Assembly (NCBI RefSeq): GCF_001544915.2
Contig: NZ_FCOE02000018.1
Coordinates: forward strand, 91,637-155,636
Direction of reading: 5' to 3'
DNA length: 64,000 bases
DNA from: Caballeronia pedi
GTDB lineage: Bacteria; Pseudomonadota; Gammaproteobacteria; Burkholderiales; Burkholderiaceae
Below the pieces are notes generated by a model. The model did not search any database and had not been told where the DNA came from. It saw only the letters and a list, made by a program, of their open reading frames with translations. This document shows positions 27,713 through 35,741 of this stretch, piece after piece. The translations under genes were made by a program, and so were the position numbers. The stretch's first letter is position 1. The number at the start of each line of letters is the position of its first letter.

Positions 27713-28474
27713 GTGAGTTACAAGCGCGGTCTCGCGATTGGTTTTGGTTGCGCGATTGCGGGTCTGGTTGCGTTCGCCGCGACTTATCCGCGCTTTTATT
27801 CAACCGCCGCAGCGCCTTCGGCCGCCGCTGCGCCCAGCGGCGTTTCGGGCGCTGCCGCCGATTCGAACGCCTCGCCGCTGTCCGCGCTGTCTTCCGCAAG
27901 CCCGCTCGCCTGGAGCCGTCTCACGGAAGCGCAGCACGCCGCGCTCGCGCCTTTCGCCACACAATGGGATTCTTTCTCCGACGAGCGCAAGCAGAAGTGG
28001 CTAAAGATCGCGTCACGCTTTCATCGGATGTCGCCTGAGGCGCAGAAGCATCTGCATCAGCGCATGGAGGAATGGGTGCGCCTCACGCCCGACCAGCGCA
28101 AGGTCGCGCGCGAGAATTATCAGGTTTCCAAATCGGTTCCGCTGGAAAAGCGTGAAAAGGCGTGGGACGCGTATCAAAAGCTCTCCGAAGAACAGAAGAA
28201 GAAGCTTGCCGCGAGCGAACACGTGCGCCGGCCGACCGTCGTTTCCGCGCCGCCCACGGGCAAGACCGAAGTGAAGGACATCAACCGCCTCGTCGCGGCG
28301 CGCGAGCAGGGGCACGCCTCCGGACACGCGGAAGGCGGATCGGCCGCCGCACCCGCCGCGCCGGTTTCCGGCGTGCCGATGCAGCCCGCCATTCCCAACG
28401 CCGCGAGCATCGTGCCGGCCACGCCGATTCCGGTGTCGCCGCAGCAGGCGCCCTCGATGTACAACGGCTCGTGA
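27713..28474 (+). CDS. DUF3106 domain protein, membrane-anchored
   Basis: The 253-residue protein begins at GTG 27713 behind GGGGGAA with a signal-anchor (MSYKRGLAIGFGCAIAGLVAF). After an Ala/Ser-rich linker, residues about 65-150 form the helical DUF3106 domain with repeated Trp and Arg/Lys (WDSFSDERKQKWLKIASRFHRMSPEAQ is its core, split here by short loops). The rest is Pro/Ala-rich, low-complexity and probably disordered. It should face the periplasm. Such proteins follow ECF sigma and DUF3619 genes in this order; the helices resemble metal- or stress-sensing resistance proteins, but the function is not known. Confidence 0.8.
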   Translation: MSYKRGLAIGFGCAIAGLVAFAATYPRFYSTAAAPSAAAAPSGVSGAAADSNASPLSALSSASPLAWSRLTEAQHAALAPFATQWDSFSDERKQKWLKIASRFHRMSPEAQKHLHQRMEEWVRLTPDQRKVARENYQVSKSVPLEKREKAWDAYQKLSEEQKKKLAASEHVRRPTVVSAPPTGKTEVKDINRLVAAREQGHASGHAEGGSAAAPAAPVSGVPMQPAIPNAASIVPATPIPVSPQQAPSMYNGS

Positions 28475-28992
28475 GCGCGCAGCCGGCAGTGCCCAGCGTC
28501 GACCCGATGCGCGCGCCCACGCTGCGCCGCCGCCTCGCAACGATGCTCTACGAAGGCGTCATCCTGTTCGGCGTGGTGTTCCTCGCCGGCTATCTCTTCA
28601 GCACGCTCACACAGCAACGCAACGGCCTCACAAATCACAACTGGCTGATGTCGTGGATCGGCATCGTGCTCGCGGCCTACTTCGTGTACTTCTGGACACA
28701 CGGCGGCCAGACCCTGCCGATGAAAACCTGGCGCCTCAAGGTCGTCGACACGCACGGGCAACCGCTCAGGCCCGGACGCGCGCTCGCGCGTTACGCCCTC
28801 GCGTGGCTGTGGTTCCTGCCACCGCTCGCGCTGCATCCGCTCTTCTCCCTCGCCGTGCCGCAGACGCTCGCCGTCTTCGCGGCATGGGTCGCGCTGTGGG
28901 CCGCCGCCGCGCGGCTCGATCCGGCGCGTCAATTTCTTCATGACCGCCTCGCCGGGACGCGCATCGTCGCCGCGCAACCTGTTGTCAAGTAA
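28471..28992 (+). CDS. RDD family membrane protein
   Basis: The 173-residue protein starts at GTG 28471, overlapping the DUF3106 stop (GTGA). It has the RDD layout: an Arg at the start of the first span (RRRLATMLYEGVILFGVVFL, with Glu in place of the usual Asp of the RDD motif), a second span (LMSWIGIVLAAYFVYFW), GGQTLPMKTWRLKVVD, and a third span near LAWLWFLPPLALHPLFSL. It ends with the family motif FLHDRLAGTRIV. RDD proteins are often linked to ion or osmotic homeostasis, but no specific role can be given. It ends the sigma-factor operon. Confidence 0.85.
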   Translation: MSAQPAVPSVDPMRAPTLRRRLATMLYEGVILFGVVFLAGYLFSTLTQQRNGLTNHNWLMSWIGIVLAAYFVYFWTHGGQTLPMKTWRLKVVDTHGQPLRPGRALARYALAWLWFLPPLALHPLFSLAVPQTLAVFAAWVALWAAAARLDPARQFLHDRLAGTRIVAAQPVVK

Positions 28993-29032
28993 TAAGAACT
29001 TCTCGTGACTGTCACGGCTCGGTCACGGCCGC

Positions 29033-30010
29033 ATGGCGCAATGCGCATACCGAAACCCGATGCGCGAGCCAATGGCCTTCAACCCGTCAGCCCCGCCCTC
29101 TCCTTTCAGCCTTAGCCACGACGAACCACGCACCGGTCCCTTCGCACTGCGATCCGAGTCCACGGAGTTCTCCGAGTCAGCGTCCACCGGCGCGCCCGTC
29201 CATCGCGACGAGCTCGCCGATTCCGGCGATGCGCCGCAGCGCTATCGCACGATCTGGCTCTCGGATATCCATCTCGGCTCGGGCGGCTGCCAGGCGAACT
29301 ATCTCCTCGATTTCCTGCGTCATCACGAGTCGGAGTATCTGTATCTCGTCGGCGACATCATCGACGGATGGCAGTTGCGCAAGGGCTGGTTCTGGCCGCA
29401 GGCGCACAACGACGTCGTGCAGAAAATCCTGCGCAAGGCGCGCAAGGGCACGCAGGTCGTCTTTATCCCCGGCAATCACGACGAAGCCGCGCGCCAGTTC
29501 TGCGATCTCGCGTTCGGCGACATCCACGTGCGCGGCGAAGCCTTCCACACGACGCTCGCGGGCAAGCGTCTGTGGATCGTGCACGGCGACCTCTTCGATG
29601 GCGTCATCCAGCACGCGAAATGGCTCGCCTATCTCGGCGACACCGCCTACACCGCGATCCTGCTGCTCAACCGCTGGTTCAATCGCGTGCGCACGAAGTT
29701 CGGCTTCAACTACTGGTCGCTGTCGCAATACCTGAAGCATCAGGTGAAGAACGCGGTGAACTTCATCTCGCAGTTCGAACGCGTGATGACCGACGAAGCG
29801 CGCCGCCGCGGCTGCGACGGCGTCGTGTGCGGTCACATCCACAAGGCCGAGATCCGCGATATCGACGGCATTCTCTACTGCAACGACGGCGACTGGGTCG
29901 AGAGTCTCTCCGCGCTCGTCGAGACCCATGACGGCGAACTGAAGATCGTCTACTGGACCGTGATGCGCTCGCAGGACGCGCGCGTCGGCAAAGCGCGCGC
30001 GACTGTCTGA
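29033..30010 (+). CDS. calcineurin-like phosphoesterase, UDP-2,3-diacylglucosamine diphosphatase-like
   Basis: The 325-residue product has a metallophosphoesterase core: LSDIHLGSGG, LVGDIIDGWQL, IPGNHDEAARQ, VHGDLFDG and CGHIHKAEIRD supply the two-metal site. These and the length resemble LpxH-related proteins, so a role in lipid or glycan phosphate chemistry of the envelope is plausible; whether it is the lipid A enzyme itself cannot be decided because many Burkholderia carry a separate lpxH. About 70 residues before the domain are Pro/Ser-rich. The start is uncertain: ATGs at 29033, 29060 and 29072 are possible. A GT4 glycosyltransferase follows after 41 bp. Confidence 0.85.
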   Translation: MAQCAYRNPMREPMAFNPSAPPSPFSLSHDEPRTGPFALRSESTEFSESASTGAPVHRDELADSGDAPQRYRTIWLSDIHLGSGGCQANYLLDFLRHHESEYLYLVGDIIDGWQLRKGWFWPQAHNDVVQKILRKARKGTQVVFIPGNHDEAARQFCDLAFGDIHVRGEAFHTTLAGKRLWIVHGDLFDGVIQHAKWLAYLGDTAYTAILLLNRWFNRVRTKFGFNYWSLSQYLKHQVKNAVNFISQFERVMTDEARRRGCDGVVCGHIHKAEIRDIDGILYCNDGDWVESLSALVETHDGELKIVYWTVMRSQDARVGKARATV

Positions 30011-30051
30011 GCTCTGCAAGCCCCACCCCACCACGAACGGGACGCAAGCCT

Positions 30052-31083
30052 ATGAAAATCATGATCGTTACCGACGCATGGGAGCCGCAGGTCAACGGCG
30101 TCGTGCGTACGCTCACGCAAACCACCAAGGAACTCATCGCGCTCGGTCATCGCGTGGAGTTGCTCACGCCGCTCGAATTCAGAACCATCCCCTGCCCGAC
30201 CTATCCGGAGATTCGGCTGTCGCTGCTGCCGGGCCGGCGTGTCGCCGAGCGTATCGACGCATTCGCGCCGGATGCGCTACACATCGCCACCGAAGGGCCG
30301 CTCGGGCTCGCCGCGCGCTCGTATGCGCTGCGTCACAAGCTGCCGTTCACGACCGCGTATCACACGCGCTTTCCCGAATACGTGAACGCGCGCTTCGGCA
30401 TTCCGCTCGCGATGACGTATCGCTTCCTGCACTGGTTCCACAAGAACTCGCAAGCGGTGATGGCGCCGACGCCCGTCGTGAAAAGCGATCTCGAACGCTA
30501 CGGCTTCACCAACGTCGTGCTGTGGACACGCGGCGTCGATCTCGACATCTTCCATCCGATGGAATCGAAGGTGCTCAACACCGCGCGGCCGATTTTTCTG
30601 TATGTCGGGCGCGTGGCGGTCGAGAAGAACGTCGAGGCATTTCTGAAGCTCGATCTGCCCGGCTCGAAGTGGGTCGCGGGCGAAGGTCCGGCGCTGGCGG
30701 AGCTGAAGTCGCGCTACACGAACGTCAACTATCTCGGCGTGCTGTCGCAGCCGGAACTGGCGAAGGTCTATGCAGCGGCGGACGTCTTCGTGTTCCCCAG
30801 CCGCACCGATACCTTCGGCTTGGTGCTGCTCGAAGCGATGGCCTGCGGCACGCCGGTCGCGGCGTATCCGGTGACGGGCCCGATCGACGTGCTCGGCGCG
30901 AACGGTCCGGGCGCGCTTCACGACGATCTGCGCGAAGCCTGCCTGCACGCGCTAAAGATCGAGCGCGCGGACGCCCGCGCGTGGGCCGAACGTTTCTCGT
31001 GGCGCGCCGCATCGGAGCAGTTCGCGTCGCATCTGCGGCAGTTCGGTCCGCGCGCCGCGAGTTCCGACCGGGCGGCCGCATGA
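30052..31083 (+). CDS. glycosyltransferase family 4 protein
   Basis: The 343-residue protein begins MKIMIVTDAWEPQVNGVVRTL, the N-terminal glycine-poor acceptor domain of GT-B enzymes. The donor domain carries FLYVGRVAVEKNVEAFLKL, the nucleotide-sugar site VFPSRTDTFGLVLLEAMACG and YPVTGPIDVL. The E-x7-E motif of GT4 enzymes is present as E in LLEAMACGTPV. The acceptor sugar or lipid is unknown; the closest types I recall are lipid-linked alpha-mannosyl or alpha-glucosyl transferases. It is cytosolic and lies between the phosphoesterase and dgkA, overlapping dgkA by 4 bp. Confidence 0.9.
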   Translation: MKIMIVTDAWEPQVNGVVRTLTQTTKELIALGHRVELLTPLEFRTIPCPTYPEIRLSLLPGRRVAERIDAFAPDALHIATEGPLGLAARSYALRHKLPFTTAYHTRFPEYVNARFGIPLAMTYRFLHWFHKNSQAVMAPTPVVKSDLERYGFTNVVLWTRGVDLDIFHPMESKVLNTARPIFLYVGRVAVEKNVEAFLKLDLPGSKWVAGEGPALAELKSRYTNVNYLGVLSQPELAKVYAAADVFVFPSRTDTFGLVLLEAMACGTPVAAYPVTGPIDVLGANGPGALHDDLREACLHALKIERADARAWAERFSWRAASEQFASHLRQFGPRAASSDRAAA

Positions 31084-31646
31084 CGCGACGCGCCGTCGCG
31101 CAGGAGCGGGCCGAAGCGAATGCGCGCGCCGGAGCGTCCGCGGCGGGCCGCGCGCGCGATCCCTTCGACGACGACCCCGAAGATATCGACGGAACCCCTG
31201 CGCAACCGGCCGAGCCGCTCGGCCCAGACGACCTGCCCTTCAATCCGTACAAGGGCAACCGGGGCTTCACGCGCGCCTGGCACGCGATGAAGAATTCGCT
31301 GTACGGCTTTCGCGTCGCGATCCGCGAGGAAAGCGCGTTTCGCCAGGAGCTGACGCTCGCTGCGATCCTGTTGCCGTGCAGCCTGTTCGTGCCGGTCGCG
31401 CCGGTCGAGCGCGCGGCGCTGATCGGGTCGGTGCTGCTGGTGCTGATCGTCGAACTGCTCAATTCGAGCGTCGAGGCGGCCATCGACCGCATTTCGCTCG
31501 AACGTCATGAACTGTCGAAGCGGGCGAAGGATTTCGGCAGCGCCGCGGTCATGGTCGCGCTCGGCGTCTGTGTGATCACATGGGGCCTGATTTTGTGGCC
31601 GCTTGCATCCCCGCTTGCATCCGTCTGGCTCGCGCGTATCTTATAA
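31080..31646 (+). CDS. dgkA: diacylglycerol kinase, DgkA family
   Basis: The product (188 residues) is a prokaryotic diacylglycerol kinase, which phosphorylates diacylglycerol released by envelope glycan synthesis. The core is KNSLYGFRVAIREESAFRQE, three membrane segments, and the signature VELLNSSVEAAIDRIS with KRAKDFGSAAVM. An unusual hydrophilic N-terminal extension of about 60 residues (MTRRAVAQERAEANARAG and Asp-rich stretches) precedes it, making it longer than E. coli DgkA (122). The start ATG 31080 overlaps the glycosyltransferase stop (ATGA). Confidence 0.92.
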   Translation: MTRRAVAQERAEANARAGASAAGRARDPFDDDPEDIDGTPAQPAEPLGPDDLPFNPYKGNRGFTRAWHAMKNSLYGFRVAIREESAFRQELTLAAILLPCSLFVPVAPVERAALIGSVLLVLIVELLNSSVEAAIDRISLERHELSKRAKDFGSAAVMVALGVCVITWGLILWPLASPLASVWLARIL

Positions 31647-31790
31647 ACGAGAACGGCCGCGCGCAAAGCCCGCAGCCGTGCCGCCGAACGACCGGTTTAT
31701 AATCGTCCGACATTCTCAAAAATAGCAACTGAAGCGGCCGCGCGAGCGCTCATCCCGAGTCCCCGCAGCCCGCTGCCAAGGTCGGACGAC

Positions 31791-32513
31791 ATGGAAGCCA
31801 AACCACCCCGCCGCACCCGCGAACGGATACTCGAGCTGTCGCTGAAGTTGTTCAACGATATCGGCGAGCCGAACGTCACCACGACGACGATCGCCGAGGA
31901 GATGGAAATCAGTCCAGGCAACCTGTACTACCATTTCCGCAACAAAGACGACATCATCAACAGCATCTTCGCGCAGTTCGAGCAGCAGATTCAGAAGCGT
32001 CTGCGCTTTCCGGACGATCATCGCCCGACGATCGACGAGATGTGGTCGTATCTGCAATACATGGCGGATTTCCTCTGGACTTACCGCTTCCTGTATCGCG
32101 ACCTGAACGACCTGCTCGCGCGCAACCGCACGCTCGAAACGCACTTCAAGCAGATCATCACGCACAAGGTGCATTTTGCGAGCCAGTTGTGCGAGGCGCT
32201 CGTCGCCGATCAGGAAATGATCGCGACGCCCGACGAGATCAAGGTGATCGCGACCAACATCGGCGTGATCGCCACGTACTGGCTTTCGTACCAGTACGTG
32301 ATGAATCCGCGCAAGTACAACGATCAGGAAGCGATCCGGGCGGAGCTGCATCAGGCGAGCCTGCACATCATCTCGATCATGGCGCCGTATCTGCGCGGGC
32401 GTTCGCGTCAACTGTTCGACGACCTCGTATCGGGTAAGCTTCCGAAGCGCGAATATGCGGACTTTTTGCCTCCGCGCGACGATGCAAAGACCGAAACAAA
32501 GGATTCCAGATAA
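31791..32513 (+). CDS. TetR/AcrR family transcriptional regulator
   Basis: The 240-residue protein starts MEAKPPRRTRERILELSLKLFNDIG and has the TetR helix-turn-helix TTTTIAEEMEISPGNLYYHF at about residues 27-46. The C-terminal ligand domain (TYRFLYRDLNDLLARN and following) is of the type seen in Burkholderia TetR-like proteins with a conserved WSYLQYMADFLWTYRF stretch. Its ligand and targets are unknown. A TATAAT at 31697-31702 could be the -10 of its promoter. The LOG-family gene starts at the base after its stop codon, so the two are probably co-transcribed. Confidence 0.9.
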   Translation: MEAKPPRRTRERILELSLKLFNDIGEPNVTTTTIAEEMEISPGNLYYHFRNKDDIINSIFAQFEQQIQKRLRFPDDHRPTIDEMWSYLQYMADFLWTYRFLYRDLNDLLARNRTLETHFKQIITHKVHFASQLCEALVADQEMIATPDEIKVIATNIGVIATYWLSYQYVMNPRKYNDQEAIRAELHQASLHIISIMAPYLRGRSRQLFDDLVSGKLPKREYADFLPPRDDAKTETKDSR

Positions 32514-33098
32514 ATGAAGGCAGTGTGTGTGTATTGCGGCTCCTCGAACGGAGCCCGCCCCGTCTATGCGGAAGCGGCCAAGGCGTTCGGCCGCGCGCTG
32601 GTTGAGAACAACCTCTCGCTGGTCTATGGCGGCGGCCGTGTCGGCCTGATGGGTCTGATCGCCGATGAAGTGCTCGCCGCGGGCGGACGCGCGGTCGGCG
32701 TGATTCCCGAATTGCTGCTCGCGAAGGAAGTCGGCCATACCGATCTCACCGAACTGCACGTCGTGCCCGACATGCACGAGCGCAAGAAGAAGATGGCCGA
32801 TCTCTCCGATGCGTTCGTCGCGATGCCTGGCGGCGTCGGCACGTTCGAGGAGTTTTTCGAGGTCTACACGTGGGCGCAGCTCGGCTATCACCAGAAGCCG
32901 GTCGGCCTGCTCGACGTGAACGGCTACTTCGATCCGCTCCTGGCGATGCTGCGGCATACCGTCGAGGAAGGATTCATGCGCGAGCCGTATCTGGATCTCA
33001 TTCAGGTCGCCGCCGAGCCCGCCGAGATGATCGCGAAGCTCGTGGCTTACGAGCCGCCCACGCACGACAAATGGTCCGAAAAACGCAACGCCGTCTGA
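32514..33098 (+). CDS. LOG family protein (TIGR00730; nucleoside 5'-monophosphate phosphoribohydrolase)
   Basis: The 194-residue Rossmann-fold protein starts MKAVCVYCGSSNGARPVY and carries VYGGGRVGLMG and the diagnostic MPGGVGTFEEFFEVYTW (the P-G-G-x-G-T-x-x-E motif). LOG enzymes cleave the ribose-phosphate from nucleotide monophosphates; in plants and some bacteria they release active cytokinin. In a plant-associated Burkholderiaceae such activity would be of interest, but no cytokinin genes are nearby. It begins right after the TetR stop codon. Confidence 0.93.
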   Translation: MKAVCVYCGSSNGARPVYAEAAKAFGRALVENNLSLVYGGGRVGLMGLIADEVLAAGGRAVGVIPELLLAKEVGHTDLTELHVVPDMHERKKKMADLSDAFVAMPGGVGTFEEFFEVYTWAQLGYHQKPVGLLDVNGYFDPLLAMLRHTVEEGFMREPYLDLIQVAAEPAEMIAKLVAYEPPTHDKWSEKRNAV

Positions 33099-33108
33099 GG
33101 AACAGCGC

Positions 33109-33855
33109 ATGTCCAAAGTCATCCTGATTACCGGTGCGAGCCGCGGCATCGGCCGCTCGGCTGCGGTGCTCGCGGGCGGGCGCGGCTGGTCCGTCGGCGT
33201 GAACTATGCGTCGAATGCAGCCGCCGCCGATGAAACCGTCGCGGCGGTCGAGGCCGCTGGCGGCAAGGCCATCACCATTCACGGCGACGTGAGCGACGAA
33301 GCCGCGATCATCGCGATGTTCGACGCGACCGAACAAGCCTTCGGCAAGCTCGATGGCGTCGTGAACAACGCGGGCATCGTCGCGCCCGGCTCGAAGCTCG
33401 CGGATATGGACATCGCGCGCATGAAGCGCATCTTCGACATCAACGTGCTCGGCGCGTATCTGTGCGCGCGCGAGGCGGCACGGCGCATGTCGACTTCGCG
33501 CGGCGGCAAGGGTGGGTCGCTGGTGAACGTTTCGTCGGCGGCGGCGCGGCTGGGCGGTCCCGGCGAATATGTGGACTACGCGGGCTCCAAAGGCGCGATC
33601 GATACGCTGACCATCGGGTTGTCGAAGGAACTCGGGCCCGAAGGCGTGCGCGTGAACGCGATCCGCCCCGGGCTCATCGATACCGACATCCACGCGAGCG
33701 GCGGCAAGCCGGATCGCGCGCACGTGCTCGGCGTGCAGACGCCGATCGGGCGCGCGGGCACGGCCGATGAAGTCGGCGAGTCGATCGTGTGGCTGCTGTC
33801 GGATGCGTCGTCGTATGTGTCGGGGGCGGTTCTGGACGTGGCGGGCGGGCGATAG
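33109..33855 (+). CDS. SDR family oxidoreductase
   Basis: The 248-residue classical short-chain dehydrogenase has the cofactor motif TGASRGIGR at the N-terminus, NNAGIV (structural N-N-A-G), the catalytic Ser in VNVSSAAARL and the Tyr-x-x-x-Lys pair in DYAGSKGAID. The end SYVSGAVLDVAGGR is family-typical. The cofactor loop (GVNYASNAAAAD) lacks an acidic residue after the second strand, which favours NADP. The substrate cannot be inferred; the family labels most often given are 3-oxoacyl-reductase-like or glucose dehydrogenase-like. It follows the LOG gene by 10 bp. Confidence 0.9.
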   Translation: MSKVILITGASRGIGRSAAVLAGGRGWSVGVNYASNAAAADETVAAVEAAGGKAITIHGDVSDEAAIIAMFDATEQAFGKLDGVVNNAGIVAPGSKLADMDIARMKRIFDINVLGAYLCAREAARRMSTSRGGKGGSLVNVSSAAARLGGPGEYVDYAGSKGAIDTLTIGLSKELGPEGVRVNAIRPGLIDTDIHASGGKPDRAHVLGVQTPIGRAGTADEVGESIVWLLSDASSYVSGAVLDVAGGR

Positions 33856-33872
33856 CGTTCGCGACGGCGGGC

Positions 33873-34451
33873 TCAAAACCCGCCGTGCTTCGCCAGCCAC
33901 GCTTCCTCATCGGCCAACAATTCCCGCCCGAGAATCCGGTTGCGATGCGGAAAGCGCCCGAAGCGTTCGATCACCTCCGCGTGCTCCAGCGCCGATTCGT
34001 AGAAACTCGTAACGCCCGTCTCGTCTTTTAGTTTTCCGAAGAGCCGCAACGACTCCCGCTGGCTTTCGGGCGTCTCATCGTGCTCGAACGGCATGTAGGC
34101 GAACGCGCGATGATACGCGCTCGGCAAACGCATGTCGTCGCCCCGCTCGACCAGCATCTTCGCCAGCGCAAGCGCGCGAGCATCGCCCGCAAATGCGCGC
34201 GGCGTATTCCGGTAGCAGTTGCGCGACAGTTGATCGAGCAGCACGATCAACGCGAGCGTGCCGAGCGGCGTGCGTTCCCAATCGTGCAATCCGCCTGCGT
34301 GCGCCGCTTCGAGCAGCGCGCCGAACCGCTCGGCAAGCAGCGAATCGAAAGCGCGCTTCTTCCGCCACCACAGTTTGCGATCCGTCCCGAACTCCGCAGA
34401 ACCCGGCTCGCCGAACCAGAGATCGAGCACCGCCTGCGCGCGCGGGTCCAT
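33873..34451 (-). CDS. DUF924 family protein
   Basis: The 192-residue protein begins MDPRAQAVLDLWFGEP and shows the DUF924 hallmarks LWWRKKRAFDSLLAERFG, LALIVLLDQLSRNCYR and YMPFEHDETPESQRESL, ending in GRELLADEEAWLA. The fold is helical (TPR-like). The function of the family is unknown. The start ATG 34451 lies 2 bp after the alanyl-tRNA editing gene, and the larger open frame upstream overlaps that gene in another phase and is a shadow. Confidence 0.9.
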   Translation of the reverse strand: MDPRAQAVLDLWFGEPGSAEFGTDRKLWWRKKRAFDSLLAERFGALLEAAHAGGLHDWERTPLGTLALIVLLDQLSRNCYRNTPRAFAGDARALALAKMLVERGDDMRLPSAYHRAFAYMPFEHDETPESQRESLRLFGKLKDETGVTSFYESALEHAEVIERFGRFPHRNRILGRELLADEEAWLAKHGGF

Positions 34452-34453
34452 GC

Positions 34454-35185
34454 TCAGACCAGTTCCAGCACGAGCCGCCGCGTGCGCGCGCTCTTCTTCT
34501 CCAGCTTCGCGATGCGCAGCGTGCCGATCTCCCCCGTATTGCGCACATGCGTGCCGCCGCACGGCTGCAAATCCACGTTCTCGATGCGCAACAGGCGCAC
34601 GCGGCCGAGGCCCATCGGCGGTTTCACGCTCATCGTGCGCACGAGTTCGGGGCGCGCGGCCATTTCGTCGTCGGTGATCCATTCGGTCTGCACGTCGTGC
34701 GCGCCGCCGATCAGCGCGTTCAGCTTCGCTTCGACGGCCTCGCGTTCGATCGGCTCGACCGTCGCCAGATCGAGGCGCGCGTAATCGGTGGTGATACTGC
34801 AGCCGTCGACTGGAAACGGCAGCACCGCGCAGATCAGATGGCTCGCCGTATGCAGCCGCATATGCCGATAACGCCGCGCCCAGTCGATCTCCGCGCTCAC
34901 CGTGTCGCCGAGGGCGAGCTTCGCGAGCGCGTCGTCCTGTCCCGGCGCCGGCACATGCACCGCGTCGTCCGGCGTCGCGCCTTCGAACTTCGCCTTGCGC
35001 GTATCGGCGATCGCGATGACCGTGCCGTCCGCCAGCGTCAGCGTGCCCGCGTCGCCGGCCTGCCCGCCGCCGAGCGGATAGAACACGGTCTGATCGAGGT
35101 GAATGCCCTGCTCGTCGATGGCGGTGACGGTCGCGGCGCAACGCGTCAGATAGGCGTCCTCGCGAAAGAGTGCGCGTGTACTCAT
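34454..35185 (-). CDS. alanyl-tRNA editing protein (AlaX-like)
   Basis: The 243-residue protein resembles the C-terminal editing domain of alanyl-tRNA synthetase as a free-standing enzyme that removes mischarged Ser or Gly from tRNA-Ala. The start MSTRALFREDAYLTRC at 35185 is chosen for family match; the frame upstream to 35239 adds no homology. The zinc site is visible as HTASHL (H-x-x-x-H) and CGGTHV (Cys and His). It also has YPLGGGQAGDAGTL, typical of the AlaX-M/L type. DUF924 follows. Confidence 0.93.
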   Translation of the reverse strand: MSTRALFREDAYLTRCAATVTAIDEQGIHLDQTVFYPLGGGQAGDAGTLTLADGTVIAIADTRKAKFEGATPDDAVHVPAPGQDDALAKLALGDTVSAEIDWARRYRHMRLHTASHLICAVLPFPVDGCSITTDYARLDLATVEPIEREAVEAKLNALIGGAHDVQTEWITDDEMAARPELVRTMSVKPPMGLGRVRLLRIENVDLQPCGGTHVRNTGEIGTLRIAKLEKKSARTRRLVLELV

Positions 35186-35303
35186 GTCGGTAATCCTGGC
35201 TGTATTCGGGGATGCGGCGCGCTCGATCACGTCGATCACGCGCCGTCAGCCAGACATGATGCAGCAGTTTCCCGCCCGCTCGCCCGATACAAAACGCAGC
35301 GTT

Positions 35304-35726
35304 TCAACCGGGACGGTTGCGCATCCAGTCGGCCGTATCGAAGAAAGATGTCAGAAGACGCTCGCGCACGGATTCTTCGATGCCGACATCTTCCATCGCC
35401 CAGGCCATGCAGCGCAGCCATTGATCGCGCTCGGTCGACGCGATCGCGAACGGCAGATGCCGCGCCCGCAAGCGCGGATGCCCGAAGCGGCTGATGTAAT
35501 GATCCGGGCCGCCCATCCAGCCGCACAGAAACCAGAACGTCTTGTCGCGCGAATTGTCGAGCGTCGGCGGATGCAGCGCGCGGATACCCGCGAACTCGGG
35601 CTCGAGATCCATCAGGTCGTAGAAACGGTCGACCATCGCGCGCAGGCGTTCCTCGCCGCCGATCAGTTCGAAAGCGGTCGGCTGTTGGGCTTCGTCGCCG
35701 GAAGGCGATTGAGTTGCTTCGGTCAT
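35304..35726 (-). CDS. group II truncated haemoglobin
   Basis: The 140-residue protein is a 2-on-2 globin. It has the short Gly motif ELIGGEERLRAMVDRFYDLM, the fixed central part PTLDNSRDKTFWFLCGWMGGPDHY and the proximal His in FGHPRLRARHLPFAI. The Trp and Tyr placement identifies group II (TrHbO) globins, which bind oxygen or NO with high affinity and are linked to low-oxygen or nitrosative stress. The pattern is a cytosolic haem protein. It lies just downstream of the large permease gene on the same strand, 15 bp away. Confidence 0.93.
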   Translation of the reverse strand: MTEATQSPSGDEAQQPTAFELIGGEERLRAMVDRFYDLMDLEPEFAGIRALHPPTLDNSRDKTFWFLCGWMGGPDHYISRFGHPRLRARHLPFAIASTERDQWLRCMAWAMEDVGIEESVRERLLTSFFDTADWMRNRPG

Positions 35727-35741
35727 GGCTCGAACAAGAAA

